Part shown: piece by piece, positions 15,454-25,007 of the stretch
Position numbering within the stretch: the first letter of the stretch is position 1
Layout: each line of letters starts with the position of its first letter
Assembly: GCA_037439425.1 (NCBI GenBank)
Contig: JBBIWA010000057.1
Span: 1-38,794, forward strand
Direction of reading: 5' to 3'
Source of the DNA: JBBIWA01 sp037439425
Lineage (GTDB): Bacteria; Acidobacteriota; Blastocatellia; RBC074
DNA length: 38,794 nt
Position numbers and translations under genes: made by a program
Notes under the pieces: model-generated
What the model was told of the DNA's origin: nothing
The model's database searches: none
What the model saw: only the letters and a program-made list of their open reading frames with translations

Positions 15454-17598
15454 ATGAGGAAGTGTAAGACCGGGATTGTAATGGGGCTGGCGCTGTTGCT
15501 GCTATGGCTCGCCCATAGTTCTGGGGCTCAAAATGGAGAAGCTGCCAGCAGAGAATACCGCGAATGGAAGATATTCGGCGGTGGGCCTGAAAACATTCAC
15601 TACTCGGCGCTGCAGCAGATCAATCGCGATAACGTGCACCAACTCGAAGTTGCGTGGCGCTACGACACGGGCGACGAATTTCCCGGCTCAGAGATGCAAT
15701 GCAATCCGATCATCGTTGATGGCGTGCTCTATGCGACCACACCGAAGGTACGCGTAATTGCGCTGGATGCAGCTACCGGTGAGCTACGCTGGAGCTTTGA
15801 TCCGAACGAAGGGAAGAAGCCGCCCGGCAAGATGCGCAATCGCGGCGTCACTTACTGGGAAGATGGCGAAGACAAGAGAATCTACTTCGTCTTCCGCCAT
15901 TGGCTTTACGCGCTTGATGCCCAAACAGGACAACCAGTGAAAAGTTTCGGCGAAGCTGGACGCGTTGATTTGCGCGAAGGGCTGGGACGCGATCCGCAAG
16001 AGATCACGATCACGGCCTCGACGCCCGGGGTGATCTACAAAGACCTGCTCATTTTGGGCAGTCTGGTGAGCGAAGCTTTGCCCTCTGCGCCCGGACACAT
16101 TCGCGCCTTTGACGCGCGCACGGGCAAGCTGCGCTGGACGTTTCACACCATTCCGCATCCGGGCGAGTTCGGCTATGAGACCTGGCCGCAGGATGCCTGG
16201 AAATACATCGGCGGGGCAAACAACTGGAGCGGGATGGTAGTGGATGAGAAACGCGGCCTGGTCTTCGCTCCCACCGGCTCGGCAGCGTTCGATTTCTACG
16301 GAGCCAACAGGCACGGTGACAACTTATTTGCCAACACTCTGCTCTGCCTCAACGCGGCGACGGGCAAGCGCGTATGGCATTTCCAGGTCGTCAAGCACGA
16401 CGTGTGGGATCGTGATCTTCCAGCAGCTCCGGCTCTGGTCACAGTCAAACGTGGTGGGCGCACCATTGAAGCCGTGGCGCAGATTACCAAGTCAGGTCAC
16501 GTGTTTGTCTTTGAGCGAGCGACGGGAAAATCTCTCTTCCCCATTGAATATCGCCAAGTACCCAATGTTGGAGTTGAGGATGAAAAGCTGGCCGAGACAC
16601 AGCCCTTCCCACTGCTGCCGCCACCGTTTGCCAGACAAATGCTGACCGCAGACCTGCTCACCCGGCGCACGCCTGAAGCGCATCGGGCAGTGCTTGAGCG
16701 CTTTCGCCGATTGCGCAGCAAGGGGCAGTTTGAGCCGCCGAGTTTTGAGGGGACGATTATCTTTCCGGGATTTGATGGCGGCGGCGAGTGGGGTGGCGCA
16801 GCCTTCGATCCTGAAACGGGACTCTTTTACGTCAACTCGAACGAGATGGCGTGGATTCTGCGACTGGTCGAGAAACCGCAGCCGTGGCCAAGCGGCCGAA
16901 GCCTCTACGTGAGCCATTGCGCCAGTTGTCATAAAAGCGATCTACGCGGCAGCCCACCGGAGTTCCCTTCGCTGGTCGGCATCGGCAACAAGTATAGCGA
17001 ATCGGAGATCAGAAGCTTGATCCGCACCGGCAGTGGGAGAATGCCTGGCTTTTCTGCGCTGGGCAACGAAGCGATTCAAGCGCTGGCTCACTACCTGATG
17101 ACCGGCGAGGAGACCAAGAGCGCAGCCACTGGCTCAATCTCGTCTCCTATCGATTTGAAGTACACTATTGACGGCTACAACCGTTTCCTCGATCCAGACG
17201 GGTACCCGGCGGTGGCGCCGCCGTGGGGCACGCTCAATGCAATCGATCTCAGTGAAGGCAAAATCGTTTGGCAAATTCCGCTGGGTGAATATCCGGAGCT
17301 GGCCGCGCAAGGTCTGCGCAACACAGGCAGCGAAAACTACGGAGGCGCGGTGGTCACTGCTGGGGGGCTGCTTTTTATCGGGGCCACGAACTACGACAGG
17401 AAGTTCCGCGCCTTTGATAAGCTCACAGGCCAGTTGCTGTGGGAGAGGCTGCTGCCTGCTGCCGGAAACGCCACACCAGCGACTTATGAAGTGAACGGAC
17501 GGCAGTTTGTGGTGATCGCGGCAGGCGGGGGCAAATGGGGTGCGCCCTCCGGCGGAAGCTACGTGGCCTTCGCACTTCGCCCCGCTGCGGAAAAATAA
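15454..17598 (+). CDS. PQQ-dependent dehydrogenase with inserted cytochrome c domain
   Basis: A 714-residue periplasmic quinoprotein dehydrogenase, predicted to oxidise a sugar or alcohol with PQQ and pass electrons to haem c. Residues 1-27 are a signal peptide. Propeller blades with the PQQ motif appear through the chain (VIALDAATGELRWSF, IRAFDARTGKLRWTF, LCLNAATGKRVWHF, FRAFDKLTGQLLWERL). A c-type haem module with CASCH (489-493) and a Met ligand in GRMPGF (M530) lies inside the propeller, between about 475 and 560, not at an end. The start at 15454 follows GAGGAG in the leader repeat; upstream in-frame codons read through repeat DNA. Substrate unknown. Confidence 0.9.
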   Translation: MRKCKTGIVMGLALLLLWLAHSSGAQNGEAASREYREWKIFGGGPENIHYSALQQINRDNVHQLEVAWRYDTGDEFPGSEMQCNPIIVDGVLYATTPKVRVIALDAATGELRWSFDPNEGKKPPGKMRNRGVTYWEDGEDKRIYFVFRHWLYALDAQTGQPVKSFGEAGRVDLREGLGRDPQEITITASTPGVIYKDLLILGSLVSEALPSAPGHIRAFDARTGKLRWTFHTIPHPGEFGYETWPQDAWKYIGGANNWSGMVVDEKRGLVFAPTGSAAFDFYGANRHGDNLFANTLLCLNAATGKRVWHFQVVKHDVWDRDLPAAPALVTVKRGGRTIEAVAQITKSGHVFVFERATGKSLFPIEYRQVPNVGVEDEKLAETQPFPLLPPPFARQMLTADLLTRRTPEAHRAVLERFRRLRSKGQFEPPSFEGTIIFPGFDGGGEWGGAAFDPETGLFYVNSNEMAWILRLVEKPQPWPSGRSLYVSHCASCHKSDLRGSPPEFPSLVGIGNKYSESEIRSLIRTGSGRMPGFSALGNEAIQALAHYLMTGEETKSAATGSISSPIDLKYTIDGYNRFLDPDGYPAVAPPWGTLNAIDLSEGKIVWQIPLGEYPELAAQGLRNTGSENYGGAVVTAGGLLFIGATNYDRKFRAFDKLTGQLLWERLLPAAGNATPATYEVNGRQFVVIAAGGGKWGAPSGGSYVAFALRPAAEK

Positions 17599-17619
17599 TT
17601 TTGTGCCCGGCTTGTCCTC

Positions 17620-18364
17620 TCATTTCCCGAAGATTGAAATGTCAAAAACGGAATTCTCAATGGCAGGCTTAACGCCCAAGCCAGTGTAAAGCGTCTCAGG
17701 CAGATGCAGATAACGAAGCACATCCACCAACAACCCCGGCAACGGCGTCAGATACAAACTCCTTTGCCCCTCAAACTCGATCTCGGTCAGGTTGATCTCT
17801 TCACGCTAGATCGCTTCGAGTATCACGACTGCCGTCGGCCCGGCCGTTGCTCGCCGCGCTTGTCCGGCATACAAGCCTTTCATCTTTTTCTCTTCTCTCT
17901 TCAAACAACGCTCGACTTGCCACTCGAAGATGCTCGCCGATGAGCGCCGCCAGCGTCAGATAGAGTCCATCATCAGCCCTTTGGCCAGCCACAACATCGG
18001 TCGCAACCCAATGCCCGTGCGGATGAACGGCGACCCTCATCAGCTTGAGTTGCGCCATATCTGTCCGCTGGTCCTTGCTGTGACTGTACTGCATCAGCCC
18101 CTTCCCCCTTGGCCTATGGTAGCCGCAAGCCGTCGTGCTGCGAAGCGGCGCGCTGACCCAATCGCCAAGACTGACCGCGCAGATTTCATAAAGCTCGACT
18201 TCGTGCTCGAAGAGCACAGCTTCAAAACTCTCCCAGCGTTTGTCTTTACTCAGCCGCGTGAGCAGGCTGCCGAGCCGATTGTCGTTGAACTTCTGCATCA
18301 GCAGGCCGAGAAGCAGCGGAAGATAGTCCAAACGGTATGTGGTAAGCTTAGGCGCTTGATTCAT
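17620..18364 (-). pseudogene. IS1634-type transposase remnant
   Basis: Decayed DDE transposase. The frame from 18364 encodes FNDNRLGSLLTRLSKDKRWE, then YSHSKDQRTDMAQLKLMRVA and GHWVATDVVAGQRADDGLYL, which match the conserved middle of IS1634-family transposases. From about 17890 the match moves to another frame, ending REEINLTEIEFEGQRSLYLT PLPGLL and stopping with TGA at 17620, like the family's C-terminal tail. That tail frame contains a TAG at 17806-17808. The N-terminus and part of the catalytic region are missing. No terminal inverted repeats or target duplication could be identified. It abuts the 3' end of the PQQ gene and apparently truncates the RHS gene. Confidence 0.75.
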
Positions 18365-19230
18365 GCCCCTAAACTTAACCCAAATAATTCAAAATGTCCT
18401 ACTTTCATTCCCAGGAAATTAAAGCTGTAAGTGTAAGTGTGCGTCCCTTCCCCATCGCTCATCTGCGTGCGCACACCGTAGTCGTCATACTGAAAGCCCA
18501 CCGCTGGCGCTCTATCGTTGTAGCTGATGCCGGTCACCAGATTGCGCGTGTTGTAGCTGTAGGTAATGACTTTACCCCGCTCATTGGTCACCGTGGCGAC
18601 CAGGTCGTTGGCTGTGTAGGTATAGCTCACCGTTCCACCCTCAGGTGTTGTCTCGCTCTGCAACCGCATAGCCATCATAGACGAAACTTCGTGTCTGCTT
18701 CTTGGATGGACTCCAGCCACCATCATAATGTTCTATCCTGGTGAGCCGATCCAGCACGTCATAGGAATAGACCGCCTTGTTGTAAATCCCATTGTTAACC
18801 GGATCGAAGGGCAGCTCACTGACCTCAGCCAACCGCCCCAGAAAGTCCGTCCTCGTCCTGGTTTGCTGGCCCAGCTCATCGGTTACTGTCGTGCTCGTGT
18901 TCCCGGAACAACCACACCCATCGTATTTATGCTCCACCGTGCTGTTATCCGGCTTGGTCAGCAACCGGGGCCGCCCGAATTCATCGTAGGTCTTGTTGGT
19001 GTAAATCCACCCTAACCCGGCCGGTGGCGCATCCTCATCTGCCGGCCTCCAATCGCCCAGCATGGCAATCACATTCGAGACATCTTTCTGCTGCCCGGGA
19101 GCCAGCAGGACGCTCCCCGCCCCCCGGACCGCGGAAGCTGCCTGTCCAGGGCCTAGTTAATTAAGCAGCGCAGCGCGATACCCATAGCTGTACCCATCAC
19201 TCCTGTGTACCACACACGCGCCTTTGGCTT

Positions 19231-19300
19231 CGGATTTCGAATTTCGGATTTCGGATTTCGGATTTAAATTCGCAATTCGCAATTCGCAATTCGAAATCCC
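19231..19300. repeat. Heptanucleotide tandem array with mirrored second half
   Basis: Ten consecutive 7-mers: CGGATTT, CGAATTT, CGGATTT (three times), then AAATTCG, CAATTCG (three times), AAATCCC. The second half is close to the reverse complement of the first, so the array can fold into a phased hairpin. A second array of the same heptamer (AAATCCG three times, then AAATTCA) is at 34678-34705. Confidence 0.85.
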
Positions 19301-19369
19301 CAAACGTAGTTCACCGGCCCGCCGCCGGATCACTGAGCCTCACTTGAGTGTTTGCGATGAAGAAAAGTC

Positions 19370-19396
19370 AGTAACCAAACAGGACGTTTGGTTACT
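19370..19396. terminator. Strong hairpin followed by T-rich DNA
   Basis: AGTAACCAAAC-aggac-GTTTGGTTACT forms an 11-bp perfect stem with a 5-nt loop. On the plus strand it is followed by TTCCTTATT, on the minus strand by GACTTTTCTT. It resembles an intrinsic terminator but sits inside the insert in the RHS pseudogene. Confidence 0.55.
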
Positions 19397-22300
19397 TTCC
19401 TTATTCCTCTCGCGCCGCGCACTCAACATTGGGTCATAGACCAACTTCTGGCCTGAATACTTGCCCATCACTGCATCGGGATGATCCGCTCCTTTGCGGT
19501 AAACTCTCCCGGCCCCATCATACTCCTCTAACTTGAACCGCATCTGTCCTGGAGCAATCTGTTGATAGGTGCTCACATTCATCCAGTTATCCCAATAGCC
19601 AATCCGCACCCATCCCCCATCAGGCCGGTTGGTTTGCAGTATTCGGTCGGCGAAGTCATAAGTCGAAGTGACCACCTGCTCCTCGGTGCTTGAGCCGGAT
19701 CGCAGATTGAATCTCTTGACTACTTGCCCCGTGTAGTAATTATACTGCGCCCCTTTGCGAAAGCCGATCGGGTCTTGCGTGGTATAAACGTAAGCGTGGG
19801 TCTGTCCCACGCCAGGGGGCTTGTTGCTGAAATTGTCTGTCACCTCGAACTGCGTGCGATTGCCTGCCCCATCGGTTACGGCGCGCACATTGCCGCTTGT
19901 GTCGTATGAAATCCGTTTGATGATGCGCGGCGAAGTGGGTACGCCATTCTCAACCCAATACTGCCTCACTGTCGTCAGGTTGCCGCGCTGCACCAGTCCG
20001 CTGCCGTAATTCGTATCATCGTGCTGCACCACACCGAACTCGGCGATGAAGTAAGGCGCAGATGCGCCGCTTGAGTCCGTAAAGCTGCCCGTTTCATCGT
20101 AGGCATAAGTCACCTTTGACATCAGCGTAGTGCCAGGCCCGGCATAGACCGCCTCTTCGATGGGCAAACCCAATACGCGCTGCGCCGGATAGCTCGTGTA
20201 GTCATAGGTCGTGCGCCGATATATGTCAGAGGCGTAGCCCTCCTCATCTTTGGCTGCTACCAGCCACATCCCATCGCGTTGGAGGTAAGTATAACTCGTC
20301 CTCCGCATGCTCTTGAGGGAAGAGATAGGCGGCTCTCCAGGAATGATCTCATAGTCCTTGATTGTTGTCCTCAGCACCCGTAGATTCGAAGGATAGGATA
20401 ACCCCGCCTCCTGCGTGCATTCCACTTCCTCTTTTTTCGTCGCGTTGCTGTTGACGATGGTCTCCTTGGTTAAAGTCAACCTACTCCGATAGTGGCGGTA
20501 GACGGTATAGGCCGTCGGAATGGCCGGATCACCATCCGGTGGGACTACGACTTCACCCGGAGTGGTCACATCATAATAATAAGTACTCCAGTCAAATGCC
20601 AGGGACTTTGAGTAGGCGTAACCCACCGCTTGCCCACCTTGCCAGTTCTCAGCTTGTTCTACCCGACTGCTGAAAGCTGGACAGTCAGCCGGCGGATTAG
20701 AGGGATTCTGACTCGTCACCAGCGAATTGGTTGGATAGGAAGCTCCATTGTAGGAGGGGAGATTGAATTTTGTATAACCGACGCGCCGCCCCGAACCTTG
20801 TCCTGTAATCGAAGGCACCCACTTCTCGATCAGGTACATTTGCCCGTAGCTGGTGTAGTAAAACCGAAACTGATGTCCGGTCGGATAAGTCAGCCTGCTC
20901 GGCAAATAAACGACGCTCCCGTTGATCGTCGCCGGATCGAGCAGAGAGCCGGCTGAAAAACCGGTCGAGATAGTCACGGGCGTGTAATCCAAAATCGCGT
21001 ATTTGTAGATGTTCCCACCGCGATCCTGCCGGATCTACAGCAGCCGGTTGCTCTGATAGTAGAAATCTATCCGCCGACCCAGCGTGTCAATGAGGTAGTC
21101 AATCACCACATCATTGTTCGGCAGTGTCCGGTAGAAGAGATTGATCAGGTTGCCGTTGCGATCCTTGATGAGCGTCGGCAGGTACTGATAATCGCCATTA
21201 GCTGTCGCCTGCGCCCAAAAGGTGATCTGCATCCCCGCAGGCGTGCGCAACACTCTGCTCACCGGGTTGAAGTCGAGATACGATGAATCGTAGCTTTCAT
21301 ACAGTCCCGTCACTGGGTTGTAGGCCAGATCACGCCGCGTCCCATCCGGGGCGAGGTAAATGAAGCTCTGCTTGCCGGTCACCGAGTTGCTGTAAGGACC
21401 AATCGCGCCGCCATTATTGCTGCCCTGGATTGCGCCAAAACCGATCCGCCAGCCAGGACCAGGAAAGCCCTTCTCAGCATTGAAAAACATCGTGCCACCC
21501 CACCTGGTCCAGACCCGACTGTTGTAAGCAAGTGACAGAGTCAGGTCCAAACCTGCGCGACCTTTGAGCGAGACTACCGGAGCCGTGAAGTTGTAATTTC
21601 CTGAATAGAGATTGATTGACACTCCACCCACGGTTGCTGCGCTGGCAGTCGGATCCACCATCTGCATCGGCTGGCTGCCTGCCACGCCCGCCGCGTTGTT
21701 ATCTTTGGTCAGCTCTGTGTAGTAGTTGCTGAAGTCAACTGTGCTACCTGGCTGCGGATCATCGTAGGTAGCGCCAGGCAACACGCCGCTCGGCACATAA
21801 GGGTCAGGCGGAGCAGGCGTATGGGCCCGCAGGTAGTCGAGACTGGCCTGGCCTTGCACGGCTGAACTGGTCGCGCCAGAGCCTGAGCCACTCCTGCGCT
21901 CACGCCGGATCAGAGCTTCAATCGCTCCACCTGCATTGACCACCCCGCCGCTTGCGACTTTGTCTGCTAATTCCGGCACTGGCCGCGCGCCTGCAATCAG
22001 GCTCTGGCGGATCGTCTGCGGCGAAATCCACCCGCGCAAGGTCTTAAGCAATCCGGCTACACCGGCTACCAGCGCAGCAGCGGCTGAAGTGCCCGTGACG
22101 CGCACATAGCTACCGCCGCGCCCGGTCGTCAACAAACCAACGCCCGGCGCAGCCGTATGCACACCTGCGCCCCAGTTAGAGAACTCGGCTAGCAGATCAC
22201 ATTCACTCGTCGCTGCCACCGCAATCAGGTTGCCGATCTGATAACTGGCCGGAAAAGCGCCCCGCTGCTTCAGGTCCTGCTTGTTGTTGCCCGCCGCCGC

Positions 22301-23118
22301 GACTACCAGAATGCCTACTGTGGCCGCGCGTTTGATCGCCTCCAGTAAGGCCTGCGATTTGCCACTCGTGGTAAAGCTGCACGTGATCACTGCTACGCGC
22401 TGGGCGACCGCATAATCCATCGCCTCGACTACATCGGCGATGGTACCCCGACCGCGAGCATCGAGCGCCTTGAGCGCCATCACCGCGGATGCTCGCATTA
22501 CACCCGTAATCCCCACATGGTTGTTACCCTCAGCCGCGATGAGACCGGCCATCTAGGTGCCGTGGCCATGGTCGTCAGTGACATCGTTGCTTTCGGCGAT
22601 GAAGTTCCAGCCCGCCACATCATCCACGTAGCCATTACGGTCATCGTCCTATCCGGCTTCGCCTGCCTGCTCCGCTTGATTGGCCCAGAGGTTGCGCTTC
22701 AGGTCGGGATGTGTGAGCTCAATCCCGGTATCAATCACCGCGATGATGGTGTTGCGCGAGCCAATAGTCCTCGCCCAGCCTGCCAGCGCGCCGATGTCCG
22801 ATCCCATCACTGTGCCCTTCTTTCCAGCATGAGCCAAAGCCCACTGCTGGCTGAAATAGGGGTCATCGGGCGTGATGGGTGTTACCTTACTGGCGCTGCG
22901 TTTGACCAAGTAGTTCGGCTCGGCCCACTCGACTGTGGCCTCCAGTTGTTGGAGGTGGAAGAGGGCGCGCTGCGGCTCCAGGTGCTCTTTGAGCCTCAAG
23001 AGAGTGACACCGCTACGACCGCGCAGCTCCTGGTGCTGCCTGGCCAAAGCCTCTAGCACCTGTTCGCGTTGTTGCCTTGAGGCCTCAGCAGAGAATTTGA
23101 CGAGCAGTTCACCCGGCC

Positions 23119-23225
23119 CGTGTGGATCGGAGATAGCAGGCATCGCTGGCGCGACCGGACTGCCACCACAGGGATGGCAGAGCCTTCACGTGTGGATCGG
23201 AGATAGCAGGCATCGCTGGCGCGAC
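23119..23225. repeat. 37-bp direct repeats creating a 70-bp duplication
   Basis: The 37-bp sequence at 23119-23155 is repeated identically at 23189-23225, 70 bases apart, with a 33-bp spacer containing CTGCCA/TGGCAG. Removal of one 70-bp unit joins the signal-peptide frame (from 23339) to the subtilase prodomain frame; with it the frame is shifted by one. Confidence 0.85.
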
Positions 23226-23339
23226 GGGTAAAGGCTTCGTGCTTGCGGCCCCTATTGGCCTCAGTGCAGGCAAAGGCGAATGCATCAGGCAAACGGACAA
23301 CACCATAACAGAAGCTGCTCGAGCGGAAGTATAGATCAT

Positions 23340-23955
23340 AGGTGGCAACCTCCCGATAAAGAATCTTTGGAAAGAGCCCTACTTGAAAGCCGGGGGAAAC
23401 TCACCTCGTACACAGCTGGCTGACAGCAGTGCAGTTGGCTTCCGGATGTTTTTCTTCGGAAAGACGGCCGTATGGTACAGCAATTGCGCAGGGGGGGATG
23501 TCAAGATATTTTTCAGGAAAATTTCTACTGCGCTGGTGGAGATGGGTGGGTTCTTTGTAGATACCGAGCTATAGAGTGCTTTCAAGTCGAAGGGTATAGC
23601 AGCGCTTGTAAGTGAGGACTTATGTTCCTGGTAACTACTGTGGCCCCAGAGAGGCGACCTATCTATAGCTAGAGGTGAAGGGAAGTAAGCCGCAGCTGTA
23701 ATAGGAGGGATCTCTCAATCAATGTCCCTAGCCTACCGCAGCCAGATGAGGTTCTGGTTAAGCAAGGAGTGACGAGCGATAGGCTCAGGCGATGAGGAAT
23801 TGGCATGTGTGCACTTTTGCTTATCAATCGTTACTATTGACGGAAGCTGCTCTCAGGTCATAAACTGGCCGCCGTTTGTTCTCGTTTCAGCTAGAGTTAC
23901 TCGGTTTAAAGAACAGGCGCTTGTTTGAGTTTCATGTCCTGGAAAGGAGTCAGCC
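23340..23955. other. Intergenic with dispersed-repeat copy 2 (23628-23727)
   Basis: Contains the inverted partner of the 15102-15200 repeat at 23628-23727. The remaining sequence has no supported gene; short frames at 23380-23585 on both strands lack family resemblance. It should hold the promoter of the SPOR/barrel gene and, on the other strand, of the subtilase-RHS gene. Confidence 0.6.
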
Positions 23956-24912
23956 ATGAAGTATCTCAGCCGGGGAGTGTTTGCCCTTTGTCTGATCAGC
24001 CTTTCTTTCACCTTTGCTGTGGCACAATCACCACGCTACACATTGCAAGTTGAAGCCGCCACCGATTTGGCCGCCGCGCTGATCATGGTCAAGCGGTTGC
24101 AAGCAGCAGGTCTGCCTGCCTACTGGATCAAAGCCCGCGTTCAAGACAAGGATTTTTACCGTGTGCGTGTAGGCAGTTTTGATACCGCTGACAAAGCGCG
24201 TGCAGTAGCCAGAGAGTTAATCCGCGCAGGCCTGGTCAGAGAATTTTTTGTCGCGCGTGAGGAAGCGCCAGTCGCGGCATTCCACGGTCTATCTCGCTTT
24301 CAGATCAATCCGCCGCTGGCTGTTTTGGATCGGGCGCAGCAGCTAGCCCATCTTTCGCATTACTTCCCGAACTTGACTGGCAAAAGGAGCACCTCGGCGG
24401 CGAGGCCACAGGTGATCTCGGATGAGCATCCGAGGGCGGAGCTGTTTGTAGGGTATTCGTATCTGCGGACTGACACGACCGGGCTGGGTTTTAGTCTTAA
24501 TGGCTGGAATGGCTCTATTGCTGGCAATTTCAACAGATGGTTCGGCCTGGTGGCCGACTTCAGCGGCCACTATATTTCTACCTCGAGTGAGTTATTGGGC
24601 AGCCCGATCAGAGCCAAATTCAATTTCCACTCCTTTCTCTTCGGTCCACGATTCTCTTATCGAACCGAGAGAATGACTCCTTTCGCTCATGTGCTATTTG
24701 GAGTGACCAGAGGTCGGACCTCTAGCTCGGTTGATGGGTTCATTAGTTCGGGCACAGATGTAGTGTTTAGCATGGCCGCTGGTGGCGGGATAGACCTCAG
24801 GATGAACGAGCGAATCTCCATTCGTGCTCTTCAGTTTGACTATTTCCTGACCCGGTTCGCTGAATCCAATCAACATAATCTGCGTTTCTCCTCAGGGTTT
24901 GTGTTTCGGTAA
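23956..24912 (+). CDS. SPOR-domain protein with C-terminal outer-membrane beta-barrel
   Basis: A 318-residue exported protein. Residues 1-23 are a signal peptide (FALCLISLSFTFAVAQ). Residues about 27-100 resemble a SPOR domain (YTLQVEAATDLAAALIMVKR, FYRVRVGSFDTADKARAVAR), which binds peptidoglycan strands lacking stem peptides. After a linker, residues about 160-318 alternate like an 8-strand porin-type barrel (ELFVGYSYLRT, NGSIAGNFNRWFGLVADFSG, FLFGPRFSYRTERMTPFAHV) and end in FRFSSGFVFR-like aromatic signature with final F-R. It may tether the outer membrane to the wall. AAAGGAG is 7 bases before the ATG. Confidence 0.8.
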   Translation: MKYLSRGVFALCLISLSFTFAVAQSPRYTLQVEAATDLAAALIMVKRLQAAGLPAYWIKARVQDKDFYRVRVGSFDTADKARAVARELIRAGLVREFFVAREEAPVAAFHGLSRFQINPPLAVLDRAQQLAHLSHYFPNLTGKRSTSAARPQVISDEHPRAELFVGYSYLRTDTTGLGFSLNGWNGSIAGNFNRWFGLVADFSGHYISTSSELLGSPIRAKFNFHSFLFGPRFSYRTERMTPFAHVLFGVTRGRTSSSVDGFISSGTDVVFSMAAGGGIDLRMNERISIRALQFDYFLTRFAESNQHNLRFSSGFVFR

Positions 24913-25007
24913 AATTGGGCTTAGAGAATTTTCCAGGCATTGAGGTAGCAGCTGGAGCGACAATTTGGGTAATGAGAAGCATTCAGGCTGTAAGTAAGGA
25001 ACAAGTT

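Larger units (their letters stand above)
19160..19440. other. Foreign insert within the RHS gene
   Basis: RHS reading is lost between about 19440 (…YSGQKLVYDPMLSA) and about 19110 (…VLLAPGQQKDVSNVIAMLG). The insert has TTAATTAA (19157-19164), a heptamer array and an 11-bp hairpin, features of intergenic DNA rather than of RHS coding sequence. Exact borders are uncertain. Confidence 0.55.
18365..23339 (-). pseudogene. Decayed subtilase (S8)-RHS repeat fusion gene
   Basis: One very long gene can be followed through several disruptions. ATG at 23339 (GGGAGG upstream) begins a signal peptide (MIYTSARAASVMVLSVCLM). Then come an inhibitor-like prodomain (GELLVKF...), and an S8 peptidase with Asp in AVIDTGIELTHPDL, His in DDHGHGT and Ser in VTGTSAAAALVAG. 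From about residue 480 it continues into an RHS/YD-repeat protein (LYSGNYNF...LDLTLSLAYNSRVWTRW and many YD repeats). Disruptions: a 70-bp duplication (23119-23225), TAG at 22649, 22553 and 21035, an insert at about 19160-19440, a frameshift near 18660-18700, and an end truncated near 18400. Intact, it would be a secreted or surface protease-RHS protein of about 1600 residues. Confidence 0.85.

Noticed and set aside
17930..18430. 166-codon plus-strand frame at the transposase remnant
   Set aside because: It is antisense to recognisable IS1634 transposase motifs and has no similarity of its own.
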